Shown in pieces: positions 12,026-23,298 of a stretch of 64,000 nt of DNA. The stretch is taken from NCBI GenBank assembly GCA_034766995.1, contig CM068318.1, positions 32,393,456-32,457,455 of the forward strand, given 5' to 3'. Position numbers and translations under genes: made by a program. Origin of the DNA: Acanthacorydalis orientalis. Its lineage: Eukaryota; Arthropoda; Insecta; Megaloptera; Corydalidae. The notes beneath the pieces were generated by a model. It did no database searches. It had not been told where the DNA came from and saw nothing but the letters and a program-made list of their open reading frames with translations. The number at the start of each line of letters is the position of its first letter. Position 1 is the first letter of the stretch.

Positions 12026-13580
12026 GGAATTGTTTCTTACAAAAAGGAATTCTATGTTATATAGTACATTTTTGGTATTACATATTAATCCATTTGAGAC
12101 CATGCTAATTAAATAAGGATTGGCACATTTTATCAGTTACACATCAATAAGAATAATAAGTATAAAAAAGAATATATGCTTTGGTAAAAAAAATAAACTA
12201 AATTTTCATTTCAAATTTGTTATTCTTATAGTATAAAGTAAATTATTAGGTATAAAAAGTTATAATTTGACACATTTCTTACAAACGTAGATTTTCTTTT
12301 GAGTCCATTTTCCGCATACATATTTTTTATAGATATTACAAATGAGTAGTCTTATTATTATTACAGTACCCTATTTGACACCATTTGCATGAACAAAGTG
12401 AGCTCTTTAAAGTTGTTTGTACATTACCTTCTCGTGATTCCATCCCTGGTTTAACATTTTCAACGGCATTTTCAGTGGCAAGTTCATCTGCTGGTTGAAA
12501 CATAAATTCACCTTTCATAATACTTTTTTGGCGTATCCTATTGGACCGGGTACGTCTTTCAAAATATTATAAAGTGGTAATCTTCTAGGACTAGACTTTT
12601 CTTTTTTTCCCAACTGGTTCCGTCTGCAACAATTTCATTTTGATGATCTTGTAGTATCATTTCATTTTCATCTTCAGAACCTGAAATCACTTGAGTACAT
12701 TTCCTTTTACGTAAATTCAAAATATTTTCAAATTCACTATCATTTTCTGAGGACTCCTGAGCATTTTCTTCGTCTAAAAGCTCATTATCACTATTCTCAC
12801 TATCAAAAAGTTAATCGTGAATACCGCATAGTTCATTTTAAATTTCTTCTGGTTCACCTTCACTGTCATAGAGTTCATCATCCTCGATATCAGAGCATTC
12901 CATTGGTATATCGTTCAGTTTTTCCAATCATTCAGAGATTTTCAATCGTTTTGCCATTTTCGCGACTTATAAAAATAAAATAAAACTAGTGATTACATAA
13001 AATTTCAATTTGTATTCATTTTTCTCACTTCACACTAATTGAAATGATATGTCGTTTATTATAATTTATATAATTACTTTTTTATTATTTAATATATTAT
13101 ATGAGTGCAAAATTCAACAAAAGATTCAATGCATATTCTACGACTCTAAATCTAAACGAACGAATAAATAACTTTTCGAATGAATGCATTAGTTTTGCAT
13201 TATTATCATGATCGATTCGGAATTTTCCTGATAATTTTCATCATCATACTGAATGATATGCAGTAAAAAATCTAAGAACGTGTGAAAAGTTGTACAAAAC
13301 AAGTAAACTGGTTAATTTATTCTCAGTAAACAGATTGCAGGACACTTGTACACTTTCACAGGTAGCAATTATTTTGACTGGTATTGGTATAAGTAGCTAT
13401 GATATAAAATTATTTAGATTTTGAATAAAAAAATAAAAATAAATTTCATTATACTATTTTTTTAGTTATCGCTGCAAAAGTCATGAATTACATCGTTACG
13501 AAAATGTAACATAAAGTAGGAATTTTAAAATAAAATTGTAAAACCAGTCACTTTGACTGGTGTGGTAGTTTTAGTGTTAA
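12026..13580 (-). mobile_element. piggyBac-like element, decayed, with one recognisable terminus
   Basis: The right terminus ends in AGTTTTAGTGTTAA at 13567-13580. TTAA is the piggyBac target. Just inside is CCAGTCA-CTT-TGACTGG (13544-13560), and TGACTGGTATTGGTA recurs at about 13376, like the subterminal repeats of piggyBac elements. The minus strand encodes an acidic N-terminal piggyBac-like transposase segment and a possible Cys-rich C-terminal segment. The terminus joins mariner sequence at a TTAA that the intact mariner family carries (TTAACAGTACC), so the element inserted into a mariner. The left terminus was not found. Confidence 0.6.
12330..12957 (-). pseudogene. piggyBac-like transposase remnant
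   Basis: From the ATG at 12957 the minus strand reads MAKRLKISE, a stop, then an acidic stretch (SDIEDDELYDSEGE, SEDENEM) and DGTSWEKK. After a frameshift it continues RRLPLYNILKDVPGPIGYAK, the 'DGT.W....P......GP...AK' pattern that opens piggyBac transposases. The catalytic DDD core is missing. About 12330-12450 encodes Cys-rich pieces (CSCKWCQIGYC and, in another frame, KKYVCGK...YVCKKCVK) that resemble the C-terminal cysteine-rich domain. Three in-frame stops and at least one frameshift are visible. It is likely an internally deleted copy; the C-terminal part is the less certain half. Confidence 0.6.
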
Positions 13581-13873
13581 CAGTACCCACACCAAAAATA
13601 TTGTTTATTTTATTAGCAATTTCTATTGCTTTACCACCCGTTTTGGACTCATACAAAAATTGCTTTTATTTACTTCTTTTCCATCTTTGATACAATAACC
13701 CAATTTGAAGCAAAATTAATAATAAAACCAAAGTTGATGTTACCAAAATACAAACCCAAAAATGCACTTTAAAATGATATTAACATGAACACGATGAAAT
13801 GATACTTTAAATGAAAAAAGTTAAATTTAAAATTCAGAAAACAAAAACCGCAATTATTTTCGTATCAACCTAG
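13577..13873 (-). mobile_element. 5' half of a Hsmar1-like mariner, cut at a TTAA
   Basis: Begins exactly at TTAACAGTACCCACACC, an internal motif of the family (compare CTTTAACAGTACC at 2415 and 31910), and runs to the terminal repeat ending at 13873. On the minus strand this is the 5' UTR and the first codons of the transposase. The break coincides with the terminus of the piggyBac-like element, which explains why it is truncated there. The expected partner, ending in TTAA on the other side of that element, is not present. Confidence 0.75.
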
Positions 13874-13874
13874 T

Positions 13875-13945
13875 AAAAATGGTTACTTCATGAGGTAATT
13901 GCATATACATCTATATATATATATATATATGTATATATATGTATA

Positions 13946-13993
<48 letters not shown>

Positions 13994-14979
13994 GTTTTAA
14001 AACAATCTGATATGACCTTTAGACGATTACTTTTGTAACTAAATATACTAATTTCTTTCTAAATCATACGTGTGTGTTTTTCAAAGTTCCTAATTGAAAC
14101 GATATGATGTCTCTGTGGTTATAATTTTTTATAAGACTAGACAATTATTTGTACGTAGTTACTGTTCGTAATCGATTTTAACTATTACCGATAGTATAAC
14201 GAGTTGATGAATTTCTGTGACATTGATTGGTGTTTAATGCGTAGTTAAATATTAAGTTTATTAGATTATAGTAAATTTTAAATTAGAAAGGTTCTATCCC
14301 TGTATGTATTTGACATGCTAACCTTTATTAATTATAATAAATAACTATTTAGCAACTGTACTTAGTGGTTTTATTCAATTCGAAAAAGTACATAAAAATA
14401 TAGTATAAATATAAATTCGATGTAGATTTTTAGATAAAAAGTAACACACAGTTTATAAATAAGCGATACATATGTTTGTTTATGGTAATTTCAAATTATG
14501 AAACAATGAGATTCATGAATAATTTAATATTATTTTAATTTATATTCATAGTTTTTTTGACTTTTTTTCTGACAGAAAATGAAATATATTTTGGAAGTAC
14601 ACCATACCTACATAATATCTGTTCGAACCATTACACCATACATAATATCTGTTCGAAAATACAATATTATTACATTAGAAACAGATTTTATTCTGAAATT
14701 ATAATAAAAAAAATAATAATAGTAAATATATTAATTTTGGACAATAAAACCAATGGCAAGAATTTCAATAAAGAATAAACCCCTGATTTTACTCATTCTG
14801 TTTCAAAATCTTTTTAAAGACTTTCAGTAAAAAAAGGACTTATTTTTACATAAAGAATGCAGTCCATTTCAGGCACAAATGTCTCTATGAAAGATTAAAC
14901 AACTCATTTATAAATTTCTATTTATTTTTTGTGCGCAATTATTTGATTAATAAAAATGTGAAATTATTCTGCGACGAAT
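13875..14979. other. AT-rich DNA with a (TA)n tract and a small duplication
   Basis: (TA)n with ATGT interruptions at about 13911-13988. At 14600-14655 a unit of about 28 bp containing CATAATATCTGTTCGAA is present twice in tandem. The 73-codon ORF 14557-14778 overlies this duplication and shows no domain. Confidence 0.6.
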
Positions 14980-15367
14980 GAATTTTTACTCACTCCACAA
15001 ACCAAAAATTGATTTCATTCTGATCAAAAATGCTTGATAAATAATTATTTATCATTTTTGATTGTTCTTTGTACTTATTTTGATGTTGATACTATTATTA
15101 TCAGAGCGATAAGGTATAAAACATTTTTACCTGTACCTTATCAATCTGAATTTAATGAAATTTCTGTCAAAATGAGCATTAAAAAAACATAAATGATCTA
15201 TAATCATATATTAAGCATTTTTGACCAGAATAAATTATAAACTACAATCCTAAATGATCAGTAATCAATTATTGTACATTTTTAATCAGAAAATATTTTA
15301 ATGAACTCCGGACTGAGTGGAAAATTCATTTATTAAAGTGAATTGAGCCGTAGTTCCAGAAATATAT
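14980..15367 (-). repeat. Unclassified dispersed repeat, family X copy 3 (reversed)
   Basis: The right end, 15322-15367, is the reverse complement of the family X signature: AATTCATTTATTAAAGTG and AATTGAGCCGTAG followed by AGAAATATATT. The interior holds a perfect 20-bp palindrome at 15035-15054 inside a longer hairpin (about 15022-15061). No coding capacity is seen. Confidence 0.45.
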
Positions 15368-16241
15368 TGAGAATTAGTTTTTGGTTTAATTTTTTCTATG
15401 CTGGGTGCATCTCGAGTGATTTATATGTATAAAATTAATTCTGTAATATAAATATTTTCCACAAAATTTATTGAATTTTTCTAATATTTTTTGAAAACAT
15501 TTCAAAAAATTTCATGTCAGTATATACATATTTTAAAAATTATAGGATAGAAATATAAATCTTACTTTAAAGAAGTACAATAGCATTTTTTTTAAAAAAA
15601 ATAAACAATAGTTATAAAATATTTAAAGCATTTTTTTAAAAAAAGATAAACAATTGAATGATCGTGAAAAGTAAGTATTACTTATTGTGAATACTTCCGA
15701 AAAATTAACATCAGTCACTAAATATAATTAAACCATGTATTTTTATAATTAGTGTTCTGTATGACAGTCACTGACCTATGAAAATAAAGACATCATTAAA
15801 TTTGTATGTATGTTCACATACATTTCAACATAAAGGCGAGTGAAAGTAAAATAACATCACTGATATTATTTACTCATTTCAGAGAAAATGAGTAAGTTGT
15901 AATATTATTTTACATATTGTTATTCCCATATCATTATAATATTTTCATAAAGAATTCCTTGAAGTCTTAATACTGAGGGTTTATTTTTTTTAATACAAAA
16001 AAATGATTTTATAGCATAGAAACTTTACAAATATGGTATTCATTCAGTTCCTGTTATTTTGATCTTTTAGAGTTTTTTATAATATATTCCATGTTTTCCA
16101 CCCGTTTCCGATAAGTACCTGGTTATACAATTCTTCATAATTGAGATTATGAATAAGGTTAATTATTTTTGGTTTCAGTAGATTTTTATATTGTTCATTT
16201 TTCAATAGCTACAGGATTAGTGTTCAGGCTGATATAATATA

Positions 16242-16289
<48 letters not shown>

Positions 16290-16329
16290 CATCTGTTCTA
16301 CATCAGTCATTTCATGGAATTCAAATATC

Positions 16330-16408
<79 letters not shown>

Positions 16409-16773
16409 CCGTTTATTATGAAAGTGGCGCGTCATTTTTTTCTTGTTTCGAGATATTTAAATATTTGCATTTTTGTTTATTCATAAATACAAATAAAGTC
16501 TACTAAATTTGCCTATGTTTACAAATTTAGATATATGTAAGTTCATGGCATAAATGACTTTTATGATAATTAATTTAACCAATATTTTTTTTTTGAGTCG
16601 TAAATGGACTAACACCATTTTCATTATTATTGAACTATAAAAATCATTAAATTTTATTTCAATTCAATTATTTGAATATCATTATTTCAATTTCATTTGA
16701 ATTACATTATTTATTCCGATTTTGTTTACAAATAAGAACAAGAAACAAAATACTATTGTTTAATCTTAATATT
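15368..16773. other. AT-rich DNA with two long (TA)n tracts
   Basis: (TA)n tracts at about 16237-16288 and 16334-16405 are separated by about 45 bp of unique sequence. No coding similarity or element ends were found in the remainder. Confidence 0.6.
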
Positions 16774-16852
16774 TATTAGATTGATGCAAAAATAATTGCG
16801 GTTTTTACGTATCGAGTATAAAGACGCATATATCAGTTAAACATTGTACTTA

Positions 16853-18211
16853 TTAATCAAAATAAAGATCATTGGTCTGCAAACATTTCTTCCAACGATA
16901 AAAAAATTTGTTTATTCCTACCAGATAGAATTTTGGACTCTTGGAATTAACGAATTCATCGAAAGTGCTTTAAGATGATGCTTGATCTTCTCTCAAAGGA
17001 AATTACTCAAATGTTTAAAAAAATGTTAATCTGTCGGAGACAGGTCCAGAGAATAAGGTGGGTGAGGTATGGTTTCACAACCTAGTCCATTTAATTATTT
17101 TAAGGTCATTTCTAAGACGTGTGGTCGAGTATTGTCATGAAGAAGAATTATTCATTTTAGATTGATATAAGCGGGCCGTAAAAGATGGAGCTTGTCATAC
17201 TTTTTCTTCAATTTCCTGACACTATTGTTCTGATGTTATTGTTTCACCAGGATTTAATAAGTTGTCGCTACTTGCCGAACACCAAACAGTGACCATAATA
17301 TTTTTTTCATGAAGCTTCGGTTTAGGAAACTGTTTTGGTGTTTCTCCTTAGTCTAGCTACTGTGATGTACGTTTCCGATTATTTAAGACAATCCACTTTT
17401 CATCACATATGACAATGCGATCAAGTAAGTTATCATTTTTGTTACGCAAAAGAAGCATAGAGCAGACTTCCTATAGCCGAATTGCTTGATGTTCGTTTAG
17501 TTCATACGACACCTGTATTGAATTAAGGTGTCTGGGAGAAATGATTTTTTCTTCCCTGATACCAAGCACCTTATGAAGTGAGGGTGCAGTCCAAAAGTAC
17601 CCTTTTCTTGAGTGTATATACGACCACAACGGATTTTTACGGGAATAACAACAAGTTTGTTACTAAAAGAATACTTTATTTACACACATTTTATGATGCC
17701 TGTGTTCACACACGATGCAGTCGTTCGTACGCTGATGATGTTTGCTTATACACTAAATGGTACCTTTTACATTTCAAATCCCTATCCTTCAGCGGCCTCA
17801 CAGCGTGATGCTTTCATTTCACAGAAGTGTCATTAATTAGTCGACCGGTCATTAAAATATCTATAACAGCACCAATTTATCCAGATTTTTTGTTTTTCCA
17901 ATTAGGCTCAAATGTGGAACAACTGTTAAATAATTAATATTGAGTTCTTATGCTACCTCTTGAGTTGTTTTACGTGGATCTGCTTCAATAATATTTCCTA
18001 AATCATTATTGTCTATAGTAGAAGGATGTCTGCAACACTCCTCATCAAGGCTTTCGTTTCTATTACCAAATTATTGGAACCAGTATTGAGCTGCACGTTC
18101 ACTAATTGACTTTTCGCCAAAAACAAACTTGATATTTCGAACAGTTTCTGTTACTTCACATCTCAATTTAAACTCAGATAACAAAATCGCGCGAATTTGG
18201 TTTCTTTCCAT
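16853..18211 (-). pseudogene. Mariner (DD34D) transposase pseudogene
   Basis: The start MERNQIRAILLSEFKL is at 18211, followed by the helix-turn-helix region (VTETVRNIKFVFGEKSISER, then DNNDLGNIIEADPRKTTQEV) and the linker IGKTKNLDKLV, where the solo LTR interrupts. Downstream come YELNEHQ, the first catalytic Asp in RIVICDEKWI, a partner block PKQFPKPKLHEK and VMVTVW-type text (read IMVTVWCSA), the second Asp in LLHDNTRPHV, and the third in PHPPYSLDLSPTD. The end is GINKFFYRWKKCLQTNDLYFD then TAA. Several in-frame stops and at least one frameshift rule out a working protein. All three catalytic aspartates are still encoded. Confidence 0.9.
17514..17868 (-). mobile_element. Solo LTR inside a mariner, TG...CA with 5-bp target duplication
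   Basis: The insert begins TGTATTGAATTAAGG and ends CTATAACA, the TG...CA ends of an LTR. Flanks are ACACC (17509-17513) and GCACC (17869-17873), a 5-bp duplication with one mismatch. Excising the LTR and one flank restores the mariner reading from ...DKLV to SYELNEH without a shift, which fixes the boundaries. On the minus strand a TATA-like GTGTATAAGC precedes AATAAA (complement of 17675-17680), so transcription probably ran leftward. No internal retrotransposon sequence remains, as expected after recombination between two LTRs. Confidence 0.85.
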
Positions 18212-18390
18212 AAATAATTTATGAGATTATATCCAACAATACTAAAGAATGAAAACAATAGACACAAGCTGAGATCAGTAGTGTCAGTTTCATTGTTTAC
18301 ATTGATCACATGTATGTACAATGATAACTAGAAAAATCGGCGCCAAAGTTAAAATGATAGAAACTGTAATTCTTTTTGGACCGACCTAAT

Positions 18391-18697
18391 ATTTACTTAC
18401 TGTGAAACTACTGTATGCTCATATATAAGTTTATTATAATAATTAAAAAGATTAAACTTATCGAAGATATACTATAGTTTTAATTTTGAAACATAAAACT
18501 GCAATAAATATATTAATGTAAATTAAATAGTAAATACTGTTCTGTAATTCAGACTGTTTGTTGGAAAGTCTGATTTTCATTTCTTAAAATAATATATAAA
18601 AATTTCTAAAAATAATATAACATATAAAATAAATATTAAACATTCACAGAAAACCAACAAAAAAATATTTTTTACAGTTGTATGGGCACACAATACA

Positions 18698-18741
<44 letters not shown>

Positions 18742-18756
18742 ATATGTATATATATG

Positions 18757-18791
<35 letters not shown>

Positions 18792-19488
18792 GTATATATA
18801 TATATACATACAATACATACAACTATATAAAAATACTAATTAAGGACGTATTTTTGTACATCTTTTCCAGGAACTTTTAATTAATATAACTTTGCACAGA
18901 GTACATTTAAACGCTATAAACTCAAAAATAACTTTTTATTAATACATTTCATTTGTGCACGAGATTTTTATTTTATATTTATAAATACGAGTGTAGGTGT
19001 TCCTAATTACGCAGGTTAAAAAATTAAACTTGTTAACTTTTTAATATAAAACAACATGTATTTAAATTTTTATTGTTTTACGGAATTAAAAAAATGAACG
19101 TTTGAATGAATATTTGTATATTTAAGGATTAAAAGAATGAATGTATATTTACACTACAATGAATTCCTAAATTTTTATTATAAATATTTATTCGGTATTT
19201 TTTTATTCAGTGTTGTTTCTTTTTTATTTTTTCTGTCTGTTTTAAAGTAGATTGCTTCTTAAAATGGATAAATGAAAAACATTAATATTTAATGAAAAAT
19301 ATATAGTGTTTAAACAAATGTTTGTTGAAGTGTTTACGTGTAAAATTAAAAAAATAGACTATTAAAAACAGTTTTAAATAAACGTTACCTTCCCAAGGAA
19401 TTCAAAAGTTAAACGTAAGTACAAATAATATTTTTTTTATAATACAGTTTTTATTTTATCATATATATATAATTTAGATATCTATCTA

Positions 19489-19541
<53 letters not shown>

Positions 19542-20362
19542 ATATCTATATCTATCTTTCTATATATATATATATATATATATCTTCGGTTCTATATATC
19601 TAATGTCTTTAACAATTAAGCAGTTATTTATTTCTGAATGCTTATGACACTTGCTTGACTTGTAGTATTTAAGAGTTGTTTAGAATTTTATTGGATGTCA
19701 AAGTGCGATTCCATTGAACGGGAGTGATGTATATGTAATAACTTCGGTCTCATATTAGTCCACTCGTATCCAATACTTTTTATTATTATTTTATTTGTAT
19801 TACTTTTTTCCCTGTAACATAATTAAAGAAATTACAAGAAAAATTATTTATATATTTAAGTGAATTATACTTTGTTGGACTTAGTGTACAAAAGTGTGGA
19901 AAAAATATTGGTTCTTGAATGAAAATATAATATTTTGAAGAATAAAACTGATGGTGCTTCGAAAGTTTTTAGTTACTTACTTTACATATACAAATGAATA
20001 TATTTAAATAACGTTCTCTACATTTAGAAAAGAGGATATAAATAGTGTATATTTACATTTATTTTCAAATATAGCTTTAAAGTGATCTAATTTTAAAAAG
20101 ATAAATTCAAGATACAACTCTTTGCATTCAATGTAACGAGTGGAAATAAATAAAACTTTGTTACTAAAAAATATATACAATAAAATTGTTATACATACTG
20201 CATACAAACTGTAAAACAATAAATTAACACTATTTACACTTACGCATATACCTCAAATTAACATAAAATAAACTTAAAATAGACCCACGTATAAAAATAC
20301 ATTAACCTTGTGCAGTTAAATAAATGTATATATATGCGTTGTGTGTATGCGTGTATACGCGT
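18391..20362. other. AT-rich DNA with microsatellites
   Basis: (TA)n with ATGT interruptions at about 18697-18810; a compound TATC/(TA)n tract at about 19479-19584. The 71-codon minus-strand ORF at 20004-20219 has no recognisable domain. (GT)-rich sequence near 20330-20360 borders the inverted duplication that follows. Confidence 0.6.
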
Positions 20363-20573
20363 GAATAAATTGCATGTATGTATATACAATATAGTAATTT
20401 CTTCTATAAAAGTTTTAAAAATAGATTGAACAGAAAATTAGGTAAAAAATCCTTTATCTTTAAATAATCCTTAAAACTTACAAACTGAATTTGGAGCTCT
20501 AAGCAAGTATTCTTAAAATTATTATTATTATAATTAATGCAAGTGTTCTAACTAAAATTCATTCGTATTACTT

Positions 20574-20584
<11 letters not shown>
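20363..20584. repeat. Left arm of a 222-bp inverted duplication
   Basis: This arm is the reverse complement of 21955-22176 with only about nine differences, roughly 96% identity. It starts GAATAAATTGCATG and ends at a (TA)n tract; the right arm mirrors both boundaries. I see no transposase or target duplication at the outer edges, so it may be a foldback element or an inverted segmental duplication. Confidence 0.85.
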
Positions 20585-20624
<40 letters not shown>

Positions 20625-20625
<1 letters not shown>

Positions 20626-20704
20626 TAGTTTGGTAGAAAAATAATTGCGGTTTATAACCTTCGACTTCATAACAAACTCCACAATTATTTTCCTGCGGAC
20701 CTCA
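20625..20704. mobile_element. 80-bp palindromic mariner MITE (MADE1-like)
   Basis: The left 26 bases are a mariner terminal repeat (TTAGTTTGGTAGAAAAATAA then TTGCGG). The right 26 bases are its inverted partner with 19 of 26 matches (complement begins TGAGGTCCGCAGGAAAATAA). They are joined by only about 28 bp. Length and layout are those of MADE1, the 80-bp MITE of Hsmar1 that gave rise to the miR-548 family in primates. It sits between two (TA)n tracts, as expected for a TA-targeting element. No ORF is meaningful here. Confidence 0.75.
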
Positions 20705-20796
20705 TATATATATATGTATATATATATGTATATATATATATGTATATATATATGTATATATATATATATGTATATATATATATGTATATATATATG

Positions 20797-20854
<58 letters not shown>
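20705..20854. repeat. (TA)n with regular GTATATA interruptions
   Basis: About 150 bases of TA with a G every 10-18 bases, giving long spurious Ile/Tyr ORFs on both strands. Those ORFs (20548-20926 region) are microsatellite translations and are not genes. Confidence 0.95.
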
Positions 20855-20874
20855 AGAGAAACAATAAACATCAA

Positions 20875-21565
20875 TGATTGTTTCACATAGTTTTAGCAAT
20901 TCAAAATGCCAGTCCAATCCCACCAAAAGTATAATAGCATATTTTTCAATGTCAGGCCCGGTTTAGATGCGGGTATAGCTCAGATTGAGTTGTCGATCAG
21001 TCGATTTAGTTGTTAATTCAGAGAAATCCATTGATTGGAGTATTTTAAGTTACTATATAGGACCCATTTCTTAACACCAGTGGCGATTCTGTCAAGAAAT
21101 GGATTACTTCGTTACAACATCAATTACAATGTGCAAATTGTTCGTAGCTAATTTTTGTTTGTATTTGATAATTGATGCAGAACCTAAATACCTTGCCTAA
21201 ATATTCTTCCGATTTCATGAAGGTGTCTGCACTGTCGTTCAATTGGCCCCAAGTATGTCAGTTATTTCTTGCACGGTCAATCGTGGATCTGACTCAAGCA
21301 GTGATTTTAAAGCTACATTATCGAATTCATCAGGTCGTCCACTTCGAACATTATTAGAGTCAAAATCACTACTGGAAAACTTTCTGAACTAACGTTGGAA
21401 CTTATTAACCTTAACTCTACACCGCTTAAAACGTCCCGTAGATATCACAAATTTTTATTGTTGCGGTTGTTGCCTTAATTCCGGTCGAAAATAAAACAAC
21501 AAATAATGCATATGTATTCTTTCGATGGTTGTAGTCCGCCATTTTGTTTTGGGATAATAGACACC
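20875..21565 (-). pseudogene. Mariner transposase remnant of a different subfamily, 3' truncated by a microsatellite
   Basis: The minus strand starts near 21562 with MADYNHRKN...SATT-type text (read GIKATTATIKICDIYG), the first HTH helix region. Next come GRPDEFDNVALKSLLESDPR and TVQEITDILGAN, the second HTH. Then come NPFLDRIATGVKKWVLY and [10 protein letters not shown] and FELLKL. The first catalytic Asp, normally in TGDEKW, reads TGVKKW, an Asp-to-Val change. Homology ends at the (TA)n boundary near 20875, so the second and third aspartates are absent. It has several stops. It lies wholly inside the inverted duplication. Confidence 0.8.
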
Positions 21566-21702
21566 TTTTTTTGTTCAGTACAATAAATTTACAATGTATT
21601 TTACAATATATAACAACAAAACACGTCTTCATATATTAGAGACTAAAGTCGAACCGAATCTAATTTACTTATTATAAAAGATTGACGACTTATGGGTACC
21701 CG

Positions 21703-21705
<3 letters not shown>

Positions 21706-21743
<38 letters not shown>

Positions 21744-21873
21744 ATATATATACACATATATATATATATATGTACAATATATATACAATATATATATATA
21801 TACATATACATATATATATATACATATACATATATATATATATACATATACATATATATATATATATATATAT

Positions 21874-21942
<69 letters not shown>

Positions 21943-21954
21943 ATATATATACAT
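21706..21954. repeat. Long (TA)n tract with TGTACA and ATACAT interruptions
   Basis: About 250 bases of interrupted TA. Overlapping Ile/Tyr ORFs on both strands (21643-22039) are artefacts of this tract. Confidence 0.95.
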
Positions 21955-22176
21955 ATATAATTTATTAAAAGTAATACGAATGAATGTTAGAACACTTGCA
22001 TTAATTATAATAATAATAATTTTAAGAATACTTGCTTAGAGCTCCAAATTCACTTTGTAGGTTTTAAGGATTATTTAAAGATAAAGGAATTTTTACCTAA
22101 TTTTCTGTTTCAATCTATTTTTAAAACTTTTATAGAAGAAATTACTATATTGTATATATATACATGCAATTTATTC
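21955..22176. repeat. Right arm of the 222-bp inverted duplication
   Basis: Reverse complement partner of 20363-20584. The intervening 1.37 kb holds the 80-bp MITE, a mariner fragment and two microsatellites. The most visible difference is a 4-base indel near 21985; the rest are single substitutions and one extra T. Confidence 0.85.
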
Positions 22177-23260
22177 TCTGCAGGAGAGCCTTTGTGAAAG
22201 ATTGTACATTCATACAATCACTTTCTATAACTGTCTAATTTAATTTTAAACACATGATCATTCTTAACTTATTTTTATGTTAAGAATGATCACCTTTAAT
22301 TTATTATAAGATTTATTATTTCCGAACACTTTATCATCGATTGTATTTATTAGAGGTAACTTAAACTATTATCTTTTTTATCTGTTACACTTTTATATAA
22401 CACGTCATATTTCATCAGAACTGACACTACAATTAAATCTATTTTCCATGTAAGATTTAAAAAAATATATTTTAATCGATGTAAGTTGGATATCAGTGTT
22501 TTATAACTTTTTTCATGTATGATTATATCATTAAATATCCGTTTCCTGTTTATTTTTCTACAACATTTCCTTAGATGTTTTATAAGACGACTGTGAATAT
22601 CGGATCAATACTGAATTTATTTATTCTACCTAGCACATACAGATTTATGTAAATTAACTCTGTTTCAAACAGGTCTAAATTTCATCAATTGAATTGGAAG
22701 TAATTTTCCGTCTGTTACTATTAAAAAACTACATGCATCCTTAGTATCAGCTTTATGATGCTGTATAATAAAAATATGCTTTGCCTGACACTTATTTATG
22801 CCTTTATGAATATTGAAGTAAAGCAACACCATTTTATTATTATTTATGCTAGAATATATATTACAACCATCAAACAGATAAACAGGTTTTATGATATAAA
22901 CATGAAGAATATGGCGCTATTTCTTGTTGGTTATCTTACGAAAGATTCAAAAACTTATCTTTGTAATAATTTATTTATGATTAATTAAGATGAATTTTTC
23001 TTGCGATTAACAATTTCGGTATATTAACGACATACCCTAAATAATATTTTTAAAAAGTGATTTTCATATATAAAACTTTTAATTAAAGTTGGTATTTCAA
23101 AATTAATGCCGACGTGTATATATCAGAGCAATATTTAATTATTTTCTCTGTTCTGTTTAATGTAGACATAGTATTTTGTGAACTGTGACTATCCACTTGA
23201 CACACGAATAAATTTAAATTCAACTGCAGAAAAACCTTTATACTATCTGTTTTTGTGATT

Positions 23261-23298
<38 letters not shown>

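Larger units (their letters stand above)
16776..18390 (-). mobile_element. Full-length Hsmar1/SETMAR-like mariner interrupted by a solo LTR
   Basis: The left end TTAGATTGATGCAAAAATAA then TTGCGG, and the right end in reverse ATTAGGTCGGTCCAAAAAG, are mariner inverted repeats very close to the human Hsmar1/MADE1 type (GGTTGGTGCAAAAGTAATTG). TA flanks both sides (16774-16775, 18390-18391). The minus strand carries a whole but broken transposase from 18211 to 16853. Removing the 355-bp LTR at 17514-17868 and one 5-bp target copy leaves about 1 kb of coding length, close to the roughly 345 codons usual for mariner. It is distinct in sequence from the 34-kb copy. Confidence 0.9.

Noticed and set aside
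20548..20926. Overlapping 74-112-codon Ile/Tyr-rich ORFs on both strands
   Set aside because: They are translations of (TA)n microsatellite with periodic G or C. The same applies to the ORFs at 21643-22039, 24474-24750, 25405-25629, 36493-36847, 50054-50305 and 61505-61741.
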